DNA of 31,986 nucleotides from Pseudomonadota bacterium (GCA_021777635.1 JAJYDI010000003.1:1-31986), one strand, 5' to 3'. Counted from the first letter of the stretch, positions 1-8,463 are shown. Program-made: numbers and translations. The notes: generated from the letters alone by a model not told the origin.

Positions 1-501
1 ACGCACGCGGTGCGCGTACAGGCGGGCAATGTCGAGGCGTTGCTGGGCGGACACGATGTGGTGATCGATGGCGCCGACAATTTTCCGACCCGCTATCTGC
101 TGGCGGCGGCCAGTGTGCGGCTGCGCCTGCCGCTGGTGTATGGCGCGGTCGAGCGCTTCAGCGGCCAGGTCAGCGTATTCGACCCGCGGCGTGCCGATTC
201 GCCCTGCTATCGCTGCCTGTTTCCCGAGCCGCCCGCGGCGGCGGATGCACCCGATTGCGCCGAGGCCGGCGTACTCGGCGTGCTGCCCGGCGTGATCGGT
301 CTGCTGCAGGCGACCGAGGCACTCAAGCTGCTGCTCGGCGTCGGTACGCCCCTGGTCGGGCGCCTGCTGCTGTTCGATGCGCTGGCCATGCGTTTTCGCG
401 AGCTTCTGCTGCCGCGCGACGCCGCCTGCCCGGGCTGCGGCGACGCTGTGCATTTCAGCGGATACGCGGACATCCCGCGCCATTGCGCGGCGGACGGCTG
501 A
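1..501 (+). CDS. moeB: MoeB/ThiF/HesA-family adenylyltransferase, C-terminal part
   Basis: The 5' end lies outside the window; the reading frame is open from base 1. The visible 166 residues contain the E1-like core signature VIDGADNFPTRYLL, then CYRCLFPEPP, a GVLPGVIGLLQATEALKLLLG helix region and a terminal CPGCG. The two CxxC pairs (CYRC and CPGC) are the structural zinc ligands of MoeB-type enzymes. MoeB adenylates the C-terminal Gly-Gly of MoaD in molybdopterin synthesis; ThiF does the same for ThiS, and HesA relatives look alike. The C-terminus stops soon after the zinc site, so there is no fused rhodanese domain. MoeB is preferred over ThiF from the CYRCLFPEPP form, but the neighbours that would decide it are off the edge. 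Confidence 0.8.
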   Translation, partial: THAVRVQAGNVEALLGGHDVVIDGADNFPTRYLLAAASVRLRLPLVYGAVERFSGQVSVFDPRRADSPCYRCLFPEPPAAADAPDCAEAGVLGVLPGVIGLLQATEALKLLLGVGTPLVGRLLLFDALAMRFRELLLPRDAACPGCGDAVHFSGYADIPRHCAADG

Positions 502-504
502 GCG

Positions 505-533
505 CTATCCGCACCGTTGGTCGGTGCGGATAG
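505..533. terminator. 12-bp hairpin between convergent moeB and rne
   Basis: CTATCCGCACCG (505-516) and CGGTGCGGATAG (522-533) form a perfect 12-bp stem with loop TTGGT. It fills most of the gap between the stop codons of the two convergent genes, which suits a bidirectional transcript end. Neither side has a T-tract, so it may act as a 3'-end stabiliser or a weak terminator rather than a classical intrinsic terminator. Confidence 0.6.
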
Positions 534-540
534 GGCGGGC

Positions 541-3492
541 TCAGGGCCTTGGCGTCGTGTCGTTGTCCGGCCTGCCTTGATCGGGATCCGCGTTCGCCGG
601 TGCCGGCGAAGAGGCAGGTGACGGTGTCACGGATGCCGGGCGTACCGGTGCCGGTGCCGGTTTTGGTGCTTCCGGAAGCAGGCTGGATTGCTGCGGCGAT
701 GCCATGCTGGCGCCCGCGACGGGGGGAGGCGGCGCTTCGCGGGTTGGTGCCAGTGACGGCGACAGCGGACGCTCCGCGGGGATCGGTGCCGGACCTGGCG
801 CCCCGCCCGCAACGGATTGCGGCTTAGGAATCGCCGTTGGCATGGGTGCCGCCGCGGGCGCCGGTGCAGCAGGCGACGATGCCGGCAGTGCGGACGGCAA
901 CGACGGGGCGCGCGCCGGTTCCGGGGCGGGCGGCACGGCAGCCGGCGGCGCCGGCGTCGGTGTCGCCGCGGAGGCAGTGGACACGGAGGCGGCGGACACG
1001 GGGGCGGCAGAAGCAGTGGCCGCAGGCATTCCATCGCGCGGTGCCGATGCCGGTGCCGGTGTGTTCGCGGACGCAGCAGGCACGACTGCGGCGCCTGGTG
1101 TCGGCGAAGTCGCTATGGTTGCGAACGAGGGCGTTACCGGTGCCGGCGGGTTGACGACGGAATGCGCGGTGTGCGCGGAGGTGCTTGTGCCGTCCGGTGC
1201 CAGCGTCGCGACATCGCCTTCCTCATCGTCGAAGTCGTGCAGGTCCTGTGCGGTTGCGCTGGCGTCCATCCCGGTCGCGGCGCTCTCGTCATGACGGCGG
1301 CGGCGGCGGCCGCCACGACGACCACGACGACGTGCGCGTGCGCTCTCGCCGGCGGCGTCGGTGCGTGCGTCGCTGCCCGCAGGAGCCTGGGCCTCGTCGG
1401 ACGTGGTCGCAGGCACGGTCGCCGGCGACGGTTTCGGTTCCGGGCTGGCGGCCGGTGCCCGTGCCGCTGGCTGCGCTGGCCGGGCTGGGGGCGACGGCCG
1501 CTCGCCACGGGGTTCGCGTGGCGGCGACGGCTCGCTGCGCGGCTTGGCCTGCGGCAGCGGCGTGGCGGTCACGCCGCGTGTGCGTTCACTGCCGCGTTCG
1601 CCACCGGGCCTGCCGGCGCGCGCGGGTTGCGCCCTTCCGGAGCCCGCGGGCCGCCGCTCGTCGCGTGGCGGGCGCGGTGCCGGGCGCTCCTCGCGCGATG
1701 GGCGCGGCGGGCGTGGCGCGGCACGCGGCACTGCCGGCGCCGCCGTTGCGTTGTTGCCGCCGAACCAGCCGAACAGACGCTTGAGCAGGCCGCCACCGGG
1801 TGCGTCGGATGTCGCAGTTGCCGCCGGTGCCGGCGCGATGCGCGGTGCCGGCGCATGCGCGGCAACAGGCTCCACGTCGGGCCGCGATGGCGCCGGAGTG
1901 GCGGGCGTGACGCCCGACACGGCCGGCTGCTCGCCCTGCACGTCGATCTGCCCGACCTTCGGCAGCGCGGTCGGCGCGGCGACGGTCGTGCGCTCGTAGC
2001 TGGGCTTGGCATGCTCGCCCATCTCGCTTTCGCGGATGCGGCTGATCTCGAGGTGCGGCGTCTGCAGCTTGGGATCGGCGACGATCACCACATGCACCTT
2101 GTGGCGCAGCTCCATCTCGACCACGCTGGCGCGCTTTTCGTTGAGCAGGAAGTTGGCGACCTCCGGTGGCGCCTGCAGCAGCACCTGGCCGGTGTGTTCC
2201 TTCATCGCGTGCTCTTCGGCGAGGCGCAATGCCGACAGCGACAGCGATTCGACGCCGCGGATGCGACCGTGGCCGTCGCAGCGCGGGCAGACGATCTGGG
2301 TGGATTCGTCCAGCGACGGGCGCAGGCGCTGGCGCGACATCTCCAGCAGGCCGAAGCGCGAGATGCGGCCGACCTGCACGCGCGCACGGTCGAGCTTGAG
2401 CGCCTCCTTGAGCGTGTCCTCGACCTCGCGCTGGTGCTTGGGGCTGTCCATGTCGATGAAGTCGATCACGATCAGGCCGCCGGCATCGCGGATGCGCAGC
2501 TGGCGGGCGATCTCGACCGCCGCCTCGCAGTTGGTGTTGAACGCCGTTTCCTCGATGTCGCTGCCCTTGGTGGCGCGCGCCGAGTTGATGTCGATCGCGG
2601 TCAGCGCTTCGGTCTGGTCGATCACGATCGCGCCGCCGGCCGGCAGTCGCACCGTGCGCGCGAAGGCGTTGTCGATCTGGCTCTCGATCTGGAAGCGCGA
2701 GAACAGCGGCGTGGTGTCGTTGTAGAGCTTGAGCTTGCGCAGGTTGTTGGGCATCACCTGCTGCACGAACTCGCGCGCTTCCTGATACAGATCCTCGTGG
2801 TCGATCAGGATCTCGCCGATGTCGTTGCGCAGGTAGTCGCGCAGGGCGCGGATGATCAGCCGCGATTCCTGGTAGATCAGGAACGGCGCCGGCTTGCCGA
2901 CGGCCGCCTCGGCGATCGCCTTCCACAGCTGCAGCAGGTAGTCGAGGTCCCACTGCAGCTCTTCGGCGTCGCGGCCGAGGCCGGCGGTGCGCACGATCAG
3001 GCCCATCTCCTCGGGCAGGCTGAGGTGCTCCATCGCTTCCTTCAGCGCCTGGCGATCCTCGCCCTCGATGCGCCTCGACACCCCCCCCGCCTGCGGGTTG
3101 TTGGGCATCAGCACCATGTAGCGGCCGGCGAGGCTGATGAAGGTGGTCAGCGCCGCACCCTTGGTGCCGCGCTCCTCCTTCTCGACCTGGACGATCAGCT
3201 CCTGGCCTTCCTTGAGCAGGTCGCGGATGCCGGCCTTGTGCGGGTCGACACCCGGCAGGAAATACTCGCGGGTGATTTCCTTCAGCGGCAGGAACCCGTG
3301 GCGTTCACCGCCGTACTCGACGAAACAGGCTTCCAGCGAGGGCTCGACGCGGGTGATGCGGCCCTTGTAGATGTTGGATTTCTTCTGCTCTTTGGAGGGG
3401 ATCTCGATGTCGAGATCGAACAGGGTCTGGCCATCGACGATGGCCACACGCAACTCTTCACGCTGAGTTGCGTTGATCAGCATGCGCTTCAT
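541..3492 (-). CDS. rne: ribonuclease E
   Basis: 983 residues. Endoribonuclease that starts mRNA decay and processes rRNA and tRNA; core of the degradosome at the inner membrane. The start is fixed by [21 protein letters not shown], nearly identical to E. coli RNase E, with GAGGAA upstream. In order: an S1 RNA-binding domain (about 35-125), the RNase H/DNase I-like core with catalytic aspartates in [13 protein letters not shown] and [10 protein letters not shown], and the zinc-link CPRCDGHG. The tail from about residue 490 is Pro/Ala-rich and disordered. It carries a short amphipathic helix, [11 protein letters not shown] (569-579), where E. coli has membrane segment A (565-582), and an arginine-rich stretch [15 protein letters not shown] near 715-730, like an RNA-binding site. 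The open frame continues 108 codons upstream, but that part is low-complexity and not conserved RNase E sequence. Confidence 0.97.
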   Translation of the reverse strand: MKRMLINATQREELRVAIVDGQTLFDLDIEIPSKEQKKSNIYKGRITRVEPSLEACFVEYGGERHGFLPLKEITREYFLPGVDPHKAGIRDLLKEGQELIVQVEKEERGTKGAALTTFISLAGRYMVLMPNNPQAGGVSRRIEGEDRQALKEAMEHLSLPEEMGLIVRTAGLGRDAEELQWDLDYLLQLWKAIAEAAVGKPAPFLIYQESRLIIRALRDYLRNDIGEILIDHEDLYQEAREFVQQVMPNNLRKLKLYNDTTPLFSRFQIESQIDNAFARTVRLPAGGAIVIDQTEALTAIDINSARATKGSDIEETAFNTNCEAAVEIARQLRIRDAGGLIVIDFIDMDSPKHQREVEDTLKEALKLDRARVQVGRISRFGLLEMSRQRLRPSLDESTQIVCPRCDGHGRIRGVESLSLSALRLAEEHAMKEHTGQVLLQAPPEVANFLLNEKRASVVEMELRHKVHVVIVADPKLQTPHLEISRIRESEMGEHAKPSYERTTVAAPTALPKVGQIDVQGEQPAVSGVTPATPAPSRPDVEPVAAHAPAPRIAPAPAATATSDAPGGGLLKRLFGWFGGNNATAAPAVPRAAPRPPRPSREERPAPRPPRDERRPAGSGRAQPARAGRPGGERGSERTRGVTATPLPQAKPRSEPSPPREPRGERPSPPARPAQPAARAPAASPEPKPSPATVPATTSDEAQAPAGSDARTDAAGESARARRRGRRGGRRRRRHDESAATGMDASATAQDLHDFDDEEGDVATLAPDGTSTSAHTAHSVVNPPAPVTPSFATIATSPTPGAAVVPAASANTPAPASAPRDGMPAATASAAPVSAASVSTASAATPTPAPPAAVPPAPEPARAPSLPSALPASSPAAPAPAAAPMPTAIPKPQSVAGGAPGPAPIPAERPLSPSLAPTREAPPPPVAGASMASPQQSSLLPEAPKPAPAPVRPASVTPSPASSPAPANADPDQGRPDNDTTPRP

Positions 3493-3831
3493 TGTGTTGT
3501 TCCTCGGCCGCCCGCGGCTGCGCTCCGCGACGGCGCCGCAAGGCGGCCGGCCGGGGATCGCGCCGCGAACGCGGCAATCATGCCGCAGCGATCCGCTGCT
3601 GCGGCGGTGTATGTCAGGGCCCTTGCGCCATCGCCGCCGCCTGCCGCCATGACGGTGGCAGGCCGGTATGCGACCCGGACCGGGTACGATGGGAGGGTGA
3701 CGGCCGGCTCCGGTCAGGACGTCCGGCGCGTTCCTCGCCGGCGTGCCCGGCGGGGTGCAGTCCGCCGGGCCGAACCCGGCGTGCACTGCAAGACGCCCGT
3801 CAAGTTTATCCGCCAATGACCGGATTTATCA
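3493..3831. other. rne/rluC divergent intergenic region (long rne leader)
   Basis: 339 bp without a convincing gene. In E. coli the rne mRNA has a leader of more than 300 nt that RNase E itself recognises for autoregulation, and rne and rluC are also divergent there. The region contains the hairpin listed separately. TTGACG on the minus strand (3798-3803) could be a -35 element for rne, but I cannot find a good -10 at proper spacing. No start of transcription is claimed. Confidence 0.5.
3757..3789 (-). promoter_or_regulatory. stable hairpin in the putative rne leader
   Basis: On the minus strand, GCAGT and ACTGC (5 bp) enclose an inner perfect 7-bp stem CGCCGGG/CCCGGCG with a 5-nt TTCGG loop. 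It lies about 265-297 nt upstream of the rne start, a position that would be inside a leader as long as that of E. coli rne. Autoregulatory function is inferred from position only. Confidence 0.4.
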
Positions 3832-4788
3832 ATGCAGACGGCTACTTCGCGTGACGCCGGCCCCGGTGTGCGGCTGATCACGGTCGGCCCCGAGCGCGAG
3901 GGCCAGCGCATCGACAACTGCCTGGCGGTGCTGCTCAAGGGCGTTCCGCGCAGCCTGATCTACCGCCTGCTGCGCACCGGCCAGGTGCGCGTCAACGGAC
4001 GTCGCGCCAAGCCCGACACGCGCCTGGCGGACGGCGATCAGCTGCGCATACCGCCCGTGCGCACCGCGGTCGAGACCGAGGCCGGCCCGCCGCCGCCGGC
4101 ATTGGCTGACAGCGTCGCCCGGGCGGTGATCCACGAGGATCGCGACTTCCTGGTGGTGGACAAGCCGGCCGGAGTCGCCAGCCACGGCGGCAGCGGCGTG
4201 CGTTTCGGCCTGATCGAGTTGCTGCGCGCGGCGCGTCCGCAGGAACACCTCGAACTGGTGCATCGGCTGGATCGCGACACTTCGGGCGTGATCGTGCTGG
4301 CGCGTACCCGCGCCGGCTTGACCGGCCTGCAGCGGCTGATCCGCGAGGGTCGGGTGACCAAGCAGTACCTGTGCCTGATCGGCGGCGAGCCACGGAGGGC
4401 GAAGTTCGACGTCAACGTGCCGCTGCGCAAGTTCGAACTGCAGGGCGGCGAACGCATGGTGCGGGTGGCCGAGGACGGCAAGCCGGCGCTGACTTTTTTC
4501 CGCGAGGTCCAGCGCTACGCCGGCGCCAGCCTCGCCGAGGCCACGCTCGGCACCGGGCGTACCCATCAGATTCGCGTGCATGCCGCGCATGCCGGGCATC
4601 CGTTGGCCGGCGACGATAAGTATGGCGATCGCGAAACCAACCGGCACTTGCGTGATGCGGCGGGACTGAAGCGTTTGTTCCTGCACGCGGCGCGCTTCGA
4701 GTTCGATCTCGACGGTCGCGGCTACGCGTTTTCGGCGCCGCTGCCGGCCGACCTGGCTGCCGTGCTGGACCGGCTTCAGCGCAGATAG
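3832..4788 (+). CDS. rluC: 23S rRNA pseudouridine synthase RluC
   Basis: 318 residues. Converts uridines of 23S rRNA (955, 2504 and 2580 in E. coli) to pseudouridine. An N-terminal S4 RNA-binding domain (about 17-80, RIDNCLAVLLKGVPRSLIYR, then VRVNGRRAKPDTRLADGD) precedes the RsuA/RluA catalytic domain. The family motif HRLDRDTSG has the catalytic aspartate of HRLD at D147; GTGRTHQIRVHAAHAGHPLAGDDKYG follows. Length and architecture are normal for RluC. RluC rather than RluD is supported by the divergent arrangement with rne, as in enterobacteria. There is no strong ribosome binding site before ATG 3832. The 3' end overlaps the next, convergent gene by 13 bp. Confidence 0.93.
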   Translation: MQTATSRDAGPGVRLITVGPEREGQRIDNCLAVLLKGVPRSLIYRLLRTGQVRVNGRRAKPDTRLADGDQLRIPPVRTAVETEAGPPPPALADSVARAVIHEDRDFLVVDKPAGVASHGGSGVRFGLIELLRAARPQEHLELVHRLDRDTSGVIVLARTRAGLTGLQRLIREGRVTKQYLCLIGGEPRRAKFDVNVPLRKFELQGGERMVRVAEDGKPALTFFREVQRYAGASLAEATLGTGRTHQIRVHAAHAGHPLAGDDKYGDRETNRHLRDAAGLKRLFLHAARFEFDLDGRGYAFSAPLPADLAAVLDRLQRR

Positions 4789-6272
4789 CGCGCGCCCACC
4801 TCCAGCGAGCGCAGCCAGGTGTCGGGCGCCACCAGGCCGCCGATCAGCAGTGCCGCGGCTGCGTGCGCGAAGGCCACGGGTATCAGCGCGCGCCGACGCA
4901 GGAACCACGCCGTCCACAGCAAACCGCCAGCGAAGGTCAGCAGCATTAGAGGCGTGTTGGGCGCATGCAGCAGGGCAAACAGCGTCGCCGTGGCCAGCGC
5001 AGCGACTCCGCGGTTGCCGGCGCGCTGCAGCCGCCGCGCGACGATGACCTGCAGCATGAACTGCTGCAGCAGGGCCCATCCGAGGTAGCGCAGCGCAGGC
5101 AGCGGTTCCGGCACGGCGCCGTGCAGGACGGTCCACGCCGCCAGTGCCGCCAGCGCGGGGAGCAGTGGAACGATCCACAGGCGCGCCGGGGCCAGAAGGG
5201 TCCAGTCGCGCGGTTGCGCGCGCCACTCCAGCGCGGCGGCATAGACCAGTCCGACCGCGATCATCGCAGCATCGGAGCGGCCGATGCGGCCGTCGTAGTG
5301 CATGCCGATAATCAACCAGGCGGCCGGTATCAGCGCCACGGTCGCTTCGATCAGCGCACGCAGACGGAGCTGCCGCGGCGGCCGCGCCAGGACGGCCAGA
5401 GCCAGCAAGGCCAGCGCAGGCGCCAGCAGCGGCGAGGTCGCGGAAGCAGGCGAGGGTGGACCAGCGACGGCGGCGGCGAGGACACTGTCGAGGTCGCCCT
5501 GCGGCACGACCACCGCTGCCGGGGCCCGCGCCCGGATGCGATCCCGCGTCGCCAGCAGGGCGCTGGCATCGAGGGCCGGCGGCAGGATTACCACGGGCAG
5601 CGCGAGGGTCCTCTGAGTGGGCATGGCCATGAAGCGGTCATAGGGCTGTGCGGCCGCCAGCGCAGCGACTCCGCGCGGCAATGCCCTCGGCGGCAGCAGT
5701 TCGATTCGCCTCAGCGTCAACGTCGCTCCGGGCCTGCCCTGCACGGTCAGCCGCAGCATCGCGAAGCGGGCCGGCGGCGGCACGCGATGGTTGGCGATTA
5801 CCCAGGGCAGCGTGTCGATCGCAAGGTCCAGCGTCGCGTCGCCGGGTCTCAGTACCGTGACCGGCGCGTAATAGGCCGGGCCGTCCAGGGTCTGGCGACC
5901 GGCGAGCGCAAGCAGTATCGGCGCGTCGGCGTCGAGCTCCAGCCGAAGTCGCGGCAGCCGTACGAAATCCATCGGCACGCTCAGCGGCAGGCCAATTTGC
6001 ACCGGCTGCGACGAACCCAGCCGCAGCAGCAGGCCATCGCTTGACGGACGCAGCGTGCCGTCGCCGAATACGCGCCCCGCAACCACGTCGCGCGCGTGGC
6101 GTGGCTGCCATCGCCAGGGTGAGTTGCCGCGGGCATAGGCGGCTGCGGCGCGCTCCGCGTGCCGCACAAGCGCCTGCGTCGTCAGGGTGTTGCCAGTCCA
6201 CGCCAGCACCGCCGCCAGCAGCAGCGCGGTCGTGGCGAACAGCAGCGGCGCGGTCCCCTTCGGTGCGCGCAC
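4776..6272 (-). CDS. CPBP/CAAX-protease-like membrane protein with degenerate catalytic motif
   Basis: 498 residues from GTG 6272, or 516 from ATG 6326. The shorter form is preferred because the longer one overlaps phhB by 47 bp and its extra residues look like a shadow of that gene. One N-terminal membrane helix (PLLFATTALLLAAVLAW) is followed by a soluble beta-rich region (about 40-250), then about eight hydrophobic helices. The C-terminal part resembles the CPBP (Abi/CAAX protease, glutamic-type) fold: FALLHAP fits the FxxxH motif and VAFAHAAAALL the last histidine motif. The first motif, normally EExxxR, reads QQFMLQ (Q403, Q404, Q408), so the catalytic glutamates are missing. It probably has no protease activity, or is a distant family member. 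It follows phhB on the same strand. Confidence 0.6.
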   Translation of the reverse strand: MRAPKGTAPLLFATTALLLAAVLAWTGNTLTTQALVRHAERAAAAYARGNSPWRWQPRHARDVVAGRVFGDGTLRPSSDGLLLRLGSSQPVQIGLPLSVPMDFVRLPRLRLELDADAPILLALAGRQTLDGPAYYAPVTVLRPGDATLDLAIDTLPWVIANHRVPPPARFAMLRLTVQGRPGATLTLRRIELLPPRALPRGVAALAAAQPYDRFMAMPTQRTLALPVVILPPALDASALLATRDRIRARAPAAVVVPQGDLDSVLAAAVAGPPSPASATSPLLAPALALLALAVLARPPRQLRLRALIEATVALIPAAWLIIGMHYDGRIGRSDAAMIAVGLVYAAALEWRAQPRDWTLLAPARLWIVPLLPALAALAAWTVLHGAVPEPLPALRYLGWALLQQFMLQVIVARRLQRAGNRGVAALATATLFALLHAPNTPLMLLTFAGGLLWTAWFLRRRALIPVAFAHAAAALLIGGLVAPDTWLRSLEVGARYLR

Positions 6273-6279
6273 GGTGGCG

Positions 6280-6621
6280 TCAGGTCGCCAGCAGGCGCTC
6301 GCAGCGCGCGGCGCAGACAAAGTCATTCATCGACAGACCGCCGCAGTCGTGGGTGGACCAGCGCACGCGACAGTGGCCGTAGCCGGCCTCGATGTCGGGA
6401 TGATGATCGGCTTGGTTGGCCATGAAGCCCACGGCGTTGATGAAGCCCAGCGTGCGGTGGAAGTCGTCGAAGCGGAAATCCTTGGCGATGGCCGCGCCCT
6501 CTTCGACCAGTGCCCATCCAGGCAGCACGCGCAGCAGTTCGTCGGTGCGCGCGCGGTTGAGGCGATGCTCGCTTCCGTGGCGCGGCTGGCAGGGCAGGGC
6601 AGCAAGCTCTTGAAGCGACAT
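6280..6621 (-). CDS. phhB: pterin-4a-carbinolamine dehydratase
   Basis: 113 residues, the family's usual size. Dehydrates 4a-hydroxytetrahydropterin, recycling the cofactor of phenylalanine hydroxylase; related DCoH proteins also serve as dimerisation cofactors. The visible signature is FNAVGFMANQADHHPDIEAG-like (here FINAVGF... then ADHHPDIEAGY) with the catalytic histidines H73 and H74 and a third, H91, in WSTHD. ATG 6621 has GAGGA seven bases upstream. No phenylalanine hydroxylase gene is in the window. It diverges from nfuA across 93 bp. Confidence 0.9.
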   Translation of the reverse strand: MSLQELAALPCQPRHGSEHRLNRARTDELLRVLPGWALVEEGAAIAKDFRFDDFHRTLGFINAVGFMANQADHHPDIEAGYGHCRVRWSTHDCGGLSMNDFVCAARCERLLAT

Positions 6622-6671
6622 TGCGACGTCCTCGGTCCGGTCGTGAAGTATATCGATGCCACGGATCGGAA

Positions 6672-6696
6672 AATCCGGACTAAAATGGTCCCGATT
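6672..6696 (+). promoter_or_regulatory. IscR-like (Rrf2) operator candidate upstream of nfuA
   Basis: The 25-bp stretch centred on GGACTAAAATGGTCC (6677-6691) matches about 17 of 25 positions of the E. coli IscR type 1 consensus as I remember it, including the core GACT-AAAAT-GTC. TAAAAT (6681-6686) could be the -10 element of the nfuA promoter, so bound repressor would cover the promoter. It lies 18 bp before the nfuA ATG. The match is by eye and the regulator gene is not in the window. Confidence 0.45.
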
Positions 6697-6714
6697 GAAT
6701 CCGGATGAGCGGTG

Positions 6715-7326
6715 ATGATCGAGATCAGCGAACGCGCGCAGGCCCACTTCCGGCACTTGCTGGCCACCCAGGGTGGGCCAGGCTGGGGGGTGCGCATCCG
6801 TGCCAGCAACGGCGGAACAGCGCGCGCCGAATGCGAGCTGGCGTTCTGCGAGCCCGGCGACATTGACGGCGAAGACGTCGTGATCGCGTGCAACGGCTTC
6901 AGCGTCTACGTGGATGGCCCCAGCGCGCGCTGGTTCGAGGGCGCTGCGATCGACTACGACGAGACGGCCACTGGCGGCGAGCTGGCCGTGCGCGCCCCGC
7001 ATCTGCGCTGCGCCCCGCCAAATGCCGATGCCGGATTGGTCGAGCAGATCGGTTATGTGCTGGAAACCGAAATCAATCCGCGCTTGGCCGCGCACCGCGG
7101 AAACGTTAGCTTGCGCGAGGTCGAGGCCGACGGCACGGTCGTGCTGCAGTTCGGCGGCGGCTGCCATGGCTGCGGTGCGGTCGATGCCACGCTGCGCCAG
7201 GGCGTCGAACGGACGTTGCGCGAGCGAATTCCCGCGATCACCGGGGTGCGCGACGCGACCGACCACAGCCGCGGCGAGGATCCCTACTACCGCGGCAACA
7301 AGGGCGCCTCGGCGCTGGGTGGCTGA
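6715..7326 (+). CDS. nfuA: Fe-S biogenesis protein NfuA
   Basis: 203 residues. Carries and transfers [4Fe-4S] clusters to apoproteins, notably under oxidative or iron stress. The N-terminal half (1 to about 100) is a degenerate A-type carrier domain starting MIEISERAQAHFRHLL and lacking cluster cysteines. The C-terminal NifU domain has QFGGGCHGCGAVD with C150 and C153, which coordinate the cluster at the dimer interface. It ends GVRDATDHSRGEDPYY as in E. coli NfuA. ATG 6715 is chosen over the in-frame GTG one codon earlier because E. coli NfuA also begins MI.IS. A candidate IscR-type site precedes it. Confidence 0.95.
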   Translation: MIEISERAQAHFRHLLATQGGPGWGVRIRASNGGTARAECELAFCEPGDIDGEDVVIACNGFSVYVDGPSARWFEGAAIDYDETATGGELAVRAPHLRCAPPNADAGLVEQIGYVLETEINPRLAAHRGNVSLREVEADGTVVLQFGGGCHGCGAVDATLRQGVERTLRERIPAITGVRDATDHSRGEDPYYRGNKGASALGG

Positions 7327-7328
7327 AA

Positions 7329-7357
7329 ACAAGACCCGGCGCGCGGCCGGGTCTTGT
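7329..7357. terminator. bidirectional terminator between nfuA and the cytochrome operon
   Basis: ACAAGACCCGG (7329-7339) and CCGGGTCTTGT (7347-7357) form a perfect 11-bp stem with a 7-nt loop. Read on the minus strand the stem is followed by TTTTC, giving a fair intrinsic terminator for the cytochrome genes. Read on the plus strand it follows nfuA directly but lacks a T-tract. Confidence 0.75.
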
Positions 7358-7386
7358 GCTGGTCCGGAACTGGGCGGGTGCGGGGA

Positions 7387-7749
7387 CTACAGCCCCTTGC
7401 CGCTGCCCTGGATGTCGCCCTTGAGGTTGTAGAGCGCCGGCGGCAGCGAATGGAAATAGGCGGCGATGTCCTCGCGGTCCTGTTCCGTCAGCTGCGAGGC
7501 GAAGCCGTGCATGATCGGATTCTTTCGCTGGCCGTCCTTGTACTCCTTGAGCGCCTGCACAATGTAGCCGGGATACTGGCCGGCCAGACGCGGGTACTGC
7601 GGGTCGGTGGAGTTGCCGTTGGCGCCATGGCAGGCGAAGCAGACCACGGCTTTTTTCTTGCCCGCCACCGCACTGCCCTCGGCACGGGCGACCACGGGAA
7701 GCGCCAGCGCGGCGGCGAGGAGGAACGGAAGTGCAACTCGAACGGTCAT
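7387..7749 (-). CDS. monoheme c-type cytochrome, class I
   Basis: 120 residues. A Sec signal peptide (about 1-23, cut after VVARA) directs export to the periplasm. The heme is bound covalently at CFACH (37-41), with M80 in NPIMHGFA as the likely sixth ligand. The C-terminal helix LTEQDREDIAAYFHSL is typical of cytochrome c4/c553-like proteins. ATG 7749 is preferred because AAGGA lies about ten bases upstream; an in-frame ATG at 7767 would add six residues. It is the second gene of a pair with the cytochrome at 7772-8107, 22 bp away. The electron donor and acceptor cannot be told from the sequence. Confidence 0.88.
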   Translation of the reverse strand: MTVRVALPFLLAAALALPVVARAEGSAVAGKKKAVVCFACHGANGNSTDPQYPRLAGQYPGYIVQALKEYKDGQRKNPIMHGFASQLTEQDREDIAAYFHSLPPALYNLKGDIQGSGKGL

Positions 7750-7771
7750 CGGCAGGGATCCTTGCACGGCA

Positions 7772-8107
7772 TCACTTCTTGAGGCTGGACAGGTAGGCGG
7801 CGATATTCGCGATGTCTGCCTCGGAAAGACTCTCGGCCTGCGTGTGCATGGTCGGATGGGCGCGATCGCCGCTACGGTATTCGTTCAGGGCCGTCACTAG
7901 GTACTGATAGTGCTGGCCGGCGATCTTCGGCACCGGGTAGTTGGGATAGGCATTGTGGTAGCCGGGAATGCCATGGCAACCATGGCAGGTGTAGACCATG
8001 ATGCGGCCGACCGCAGGGTCGCCCGGGTGGACCGCGGCTGCCGCGGCGGAGCCGGCGACCCCGGCCGTGAGGACCAGTACGGCAAGCAGGACAAGCGATC
8101 GGATCAT
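7772..8107 (-). CDS. monoheme c-type cytochrome, class I
   Basis: 111 residues. The signal peptide (about 1-25, alanine-rich end) is followed by the heme site CHGCH (41-45) and the likely axial M87 in HPTMHTQ. The helix LSEADIANIAAYLSSLKK ends the protein. The chain matches one half of a diheme cytochrome c4; the next gene encodes a second such half, so the pair may act as a split c4-like electron carrier. The long open frame upstream of ATG 8107 has no conserved content, and a good promoter lies just before this ATG, so the short form is used. Confidence 0.88.
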   Translation of the reverse strand: MIRSLVLLAVLVLTAGVAGSAAAAAVHPGDPAVGRIMVYTCHGCHGIPGYHNAYPNYPVPKIAGQHYQYLVTALNEYRSGDRAHPTMHTQAESLSEADIANIAAYLSSLKK

Positions 8108-8159
8108 CGTCTGGATTCCACGGCGCGGGAGAGGCCGGAGCGCGTCCGGCAAGGCGCGC

Positions 8160-8187
8160 ATTGTAGCCGCCGCGGCACGCCCGACAA
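8160..8187 (-). promoter_or_regulatory. promoter of the cytochrome pair
   Basis: On the minus strand TTGTCG (8187-8182) is followed after 16 bp by TACAAT (8165-8160), five of six bases of the -10 consensus. Transcription would start near 8153, giving a leader of about 46 nt to ATG 8107. Confidence 0.55.
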
Positions 8188-8463
8188 GCCCCGCGGAAGT
8201 GACCACCAACCTCGCAGTATCGGCTTGGCGACGCCCGCCGCCGCGGCCGCATTGGGCCGGCACACGGCCAGATTGCTCGCGATCGTCGGGTTTGGCAGGC
8301 CCCGCTCTGGGCCGCTGGGTGGTGCGGACCGGGTGACCTATCGGGGTGCACGCCCTGCGGCCGATGGAGCGTTTGGTCCGGCTGGTCGGGCTGGACGTCA
8401 AGCCGCGAGCGTGAGCGCTGAAGCCGCAACGACCATGACGAATGGGGGATGGCGGAAAATATA

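Noticed and set aside
1261..1350. Tandem CGG/CCG-like repeats in rne as a separate repeat element
   Set aside because: They encode the arginine-rich patch of the RNase E tail and need no other explanation.
3493..3816. 108-codon upstream extension of the rne frame
   Set aside because: The extension is low-complexity and the RNase E N-terminus [10 protein letters not shown] with its ribosome binding site starts at 3492.
817..3819. 1000-residue open frame on the plus strand opposite rne
   Set aside because: It is extremely arginine-rich and shows no family motif. It mirrors the conserved RNase E codons on the other strand, a usual effect of high GC content.
6622..7332. Upstream extension of the phhB frame to 7332 on the minus strand
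   Set aside because: It lies opposite nfuA, which is certain; phhB starts at 6621 behind a ribosome binding site.
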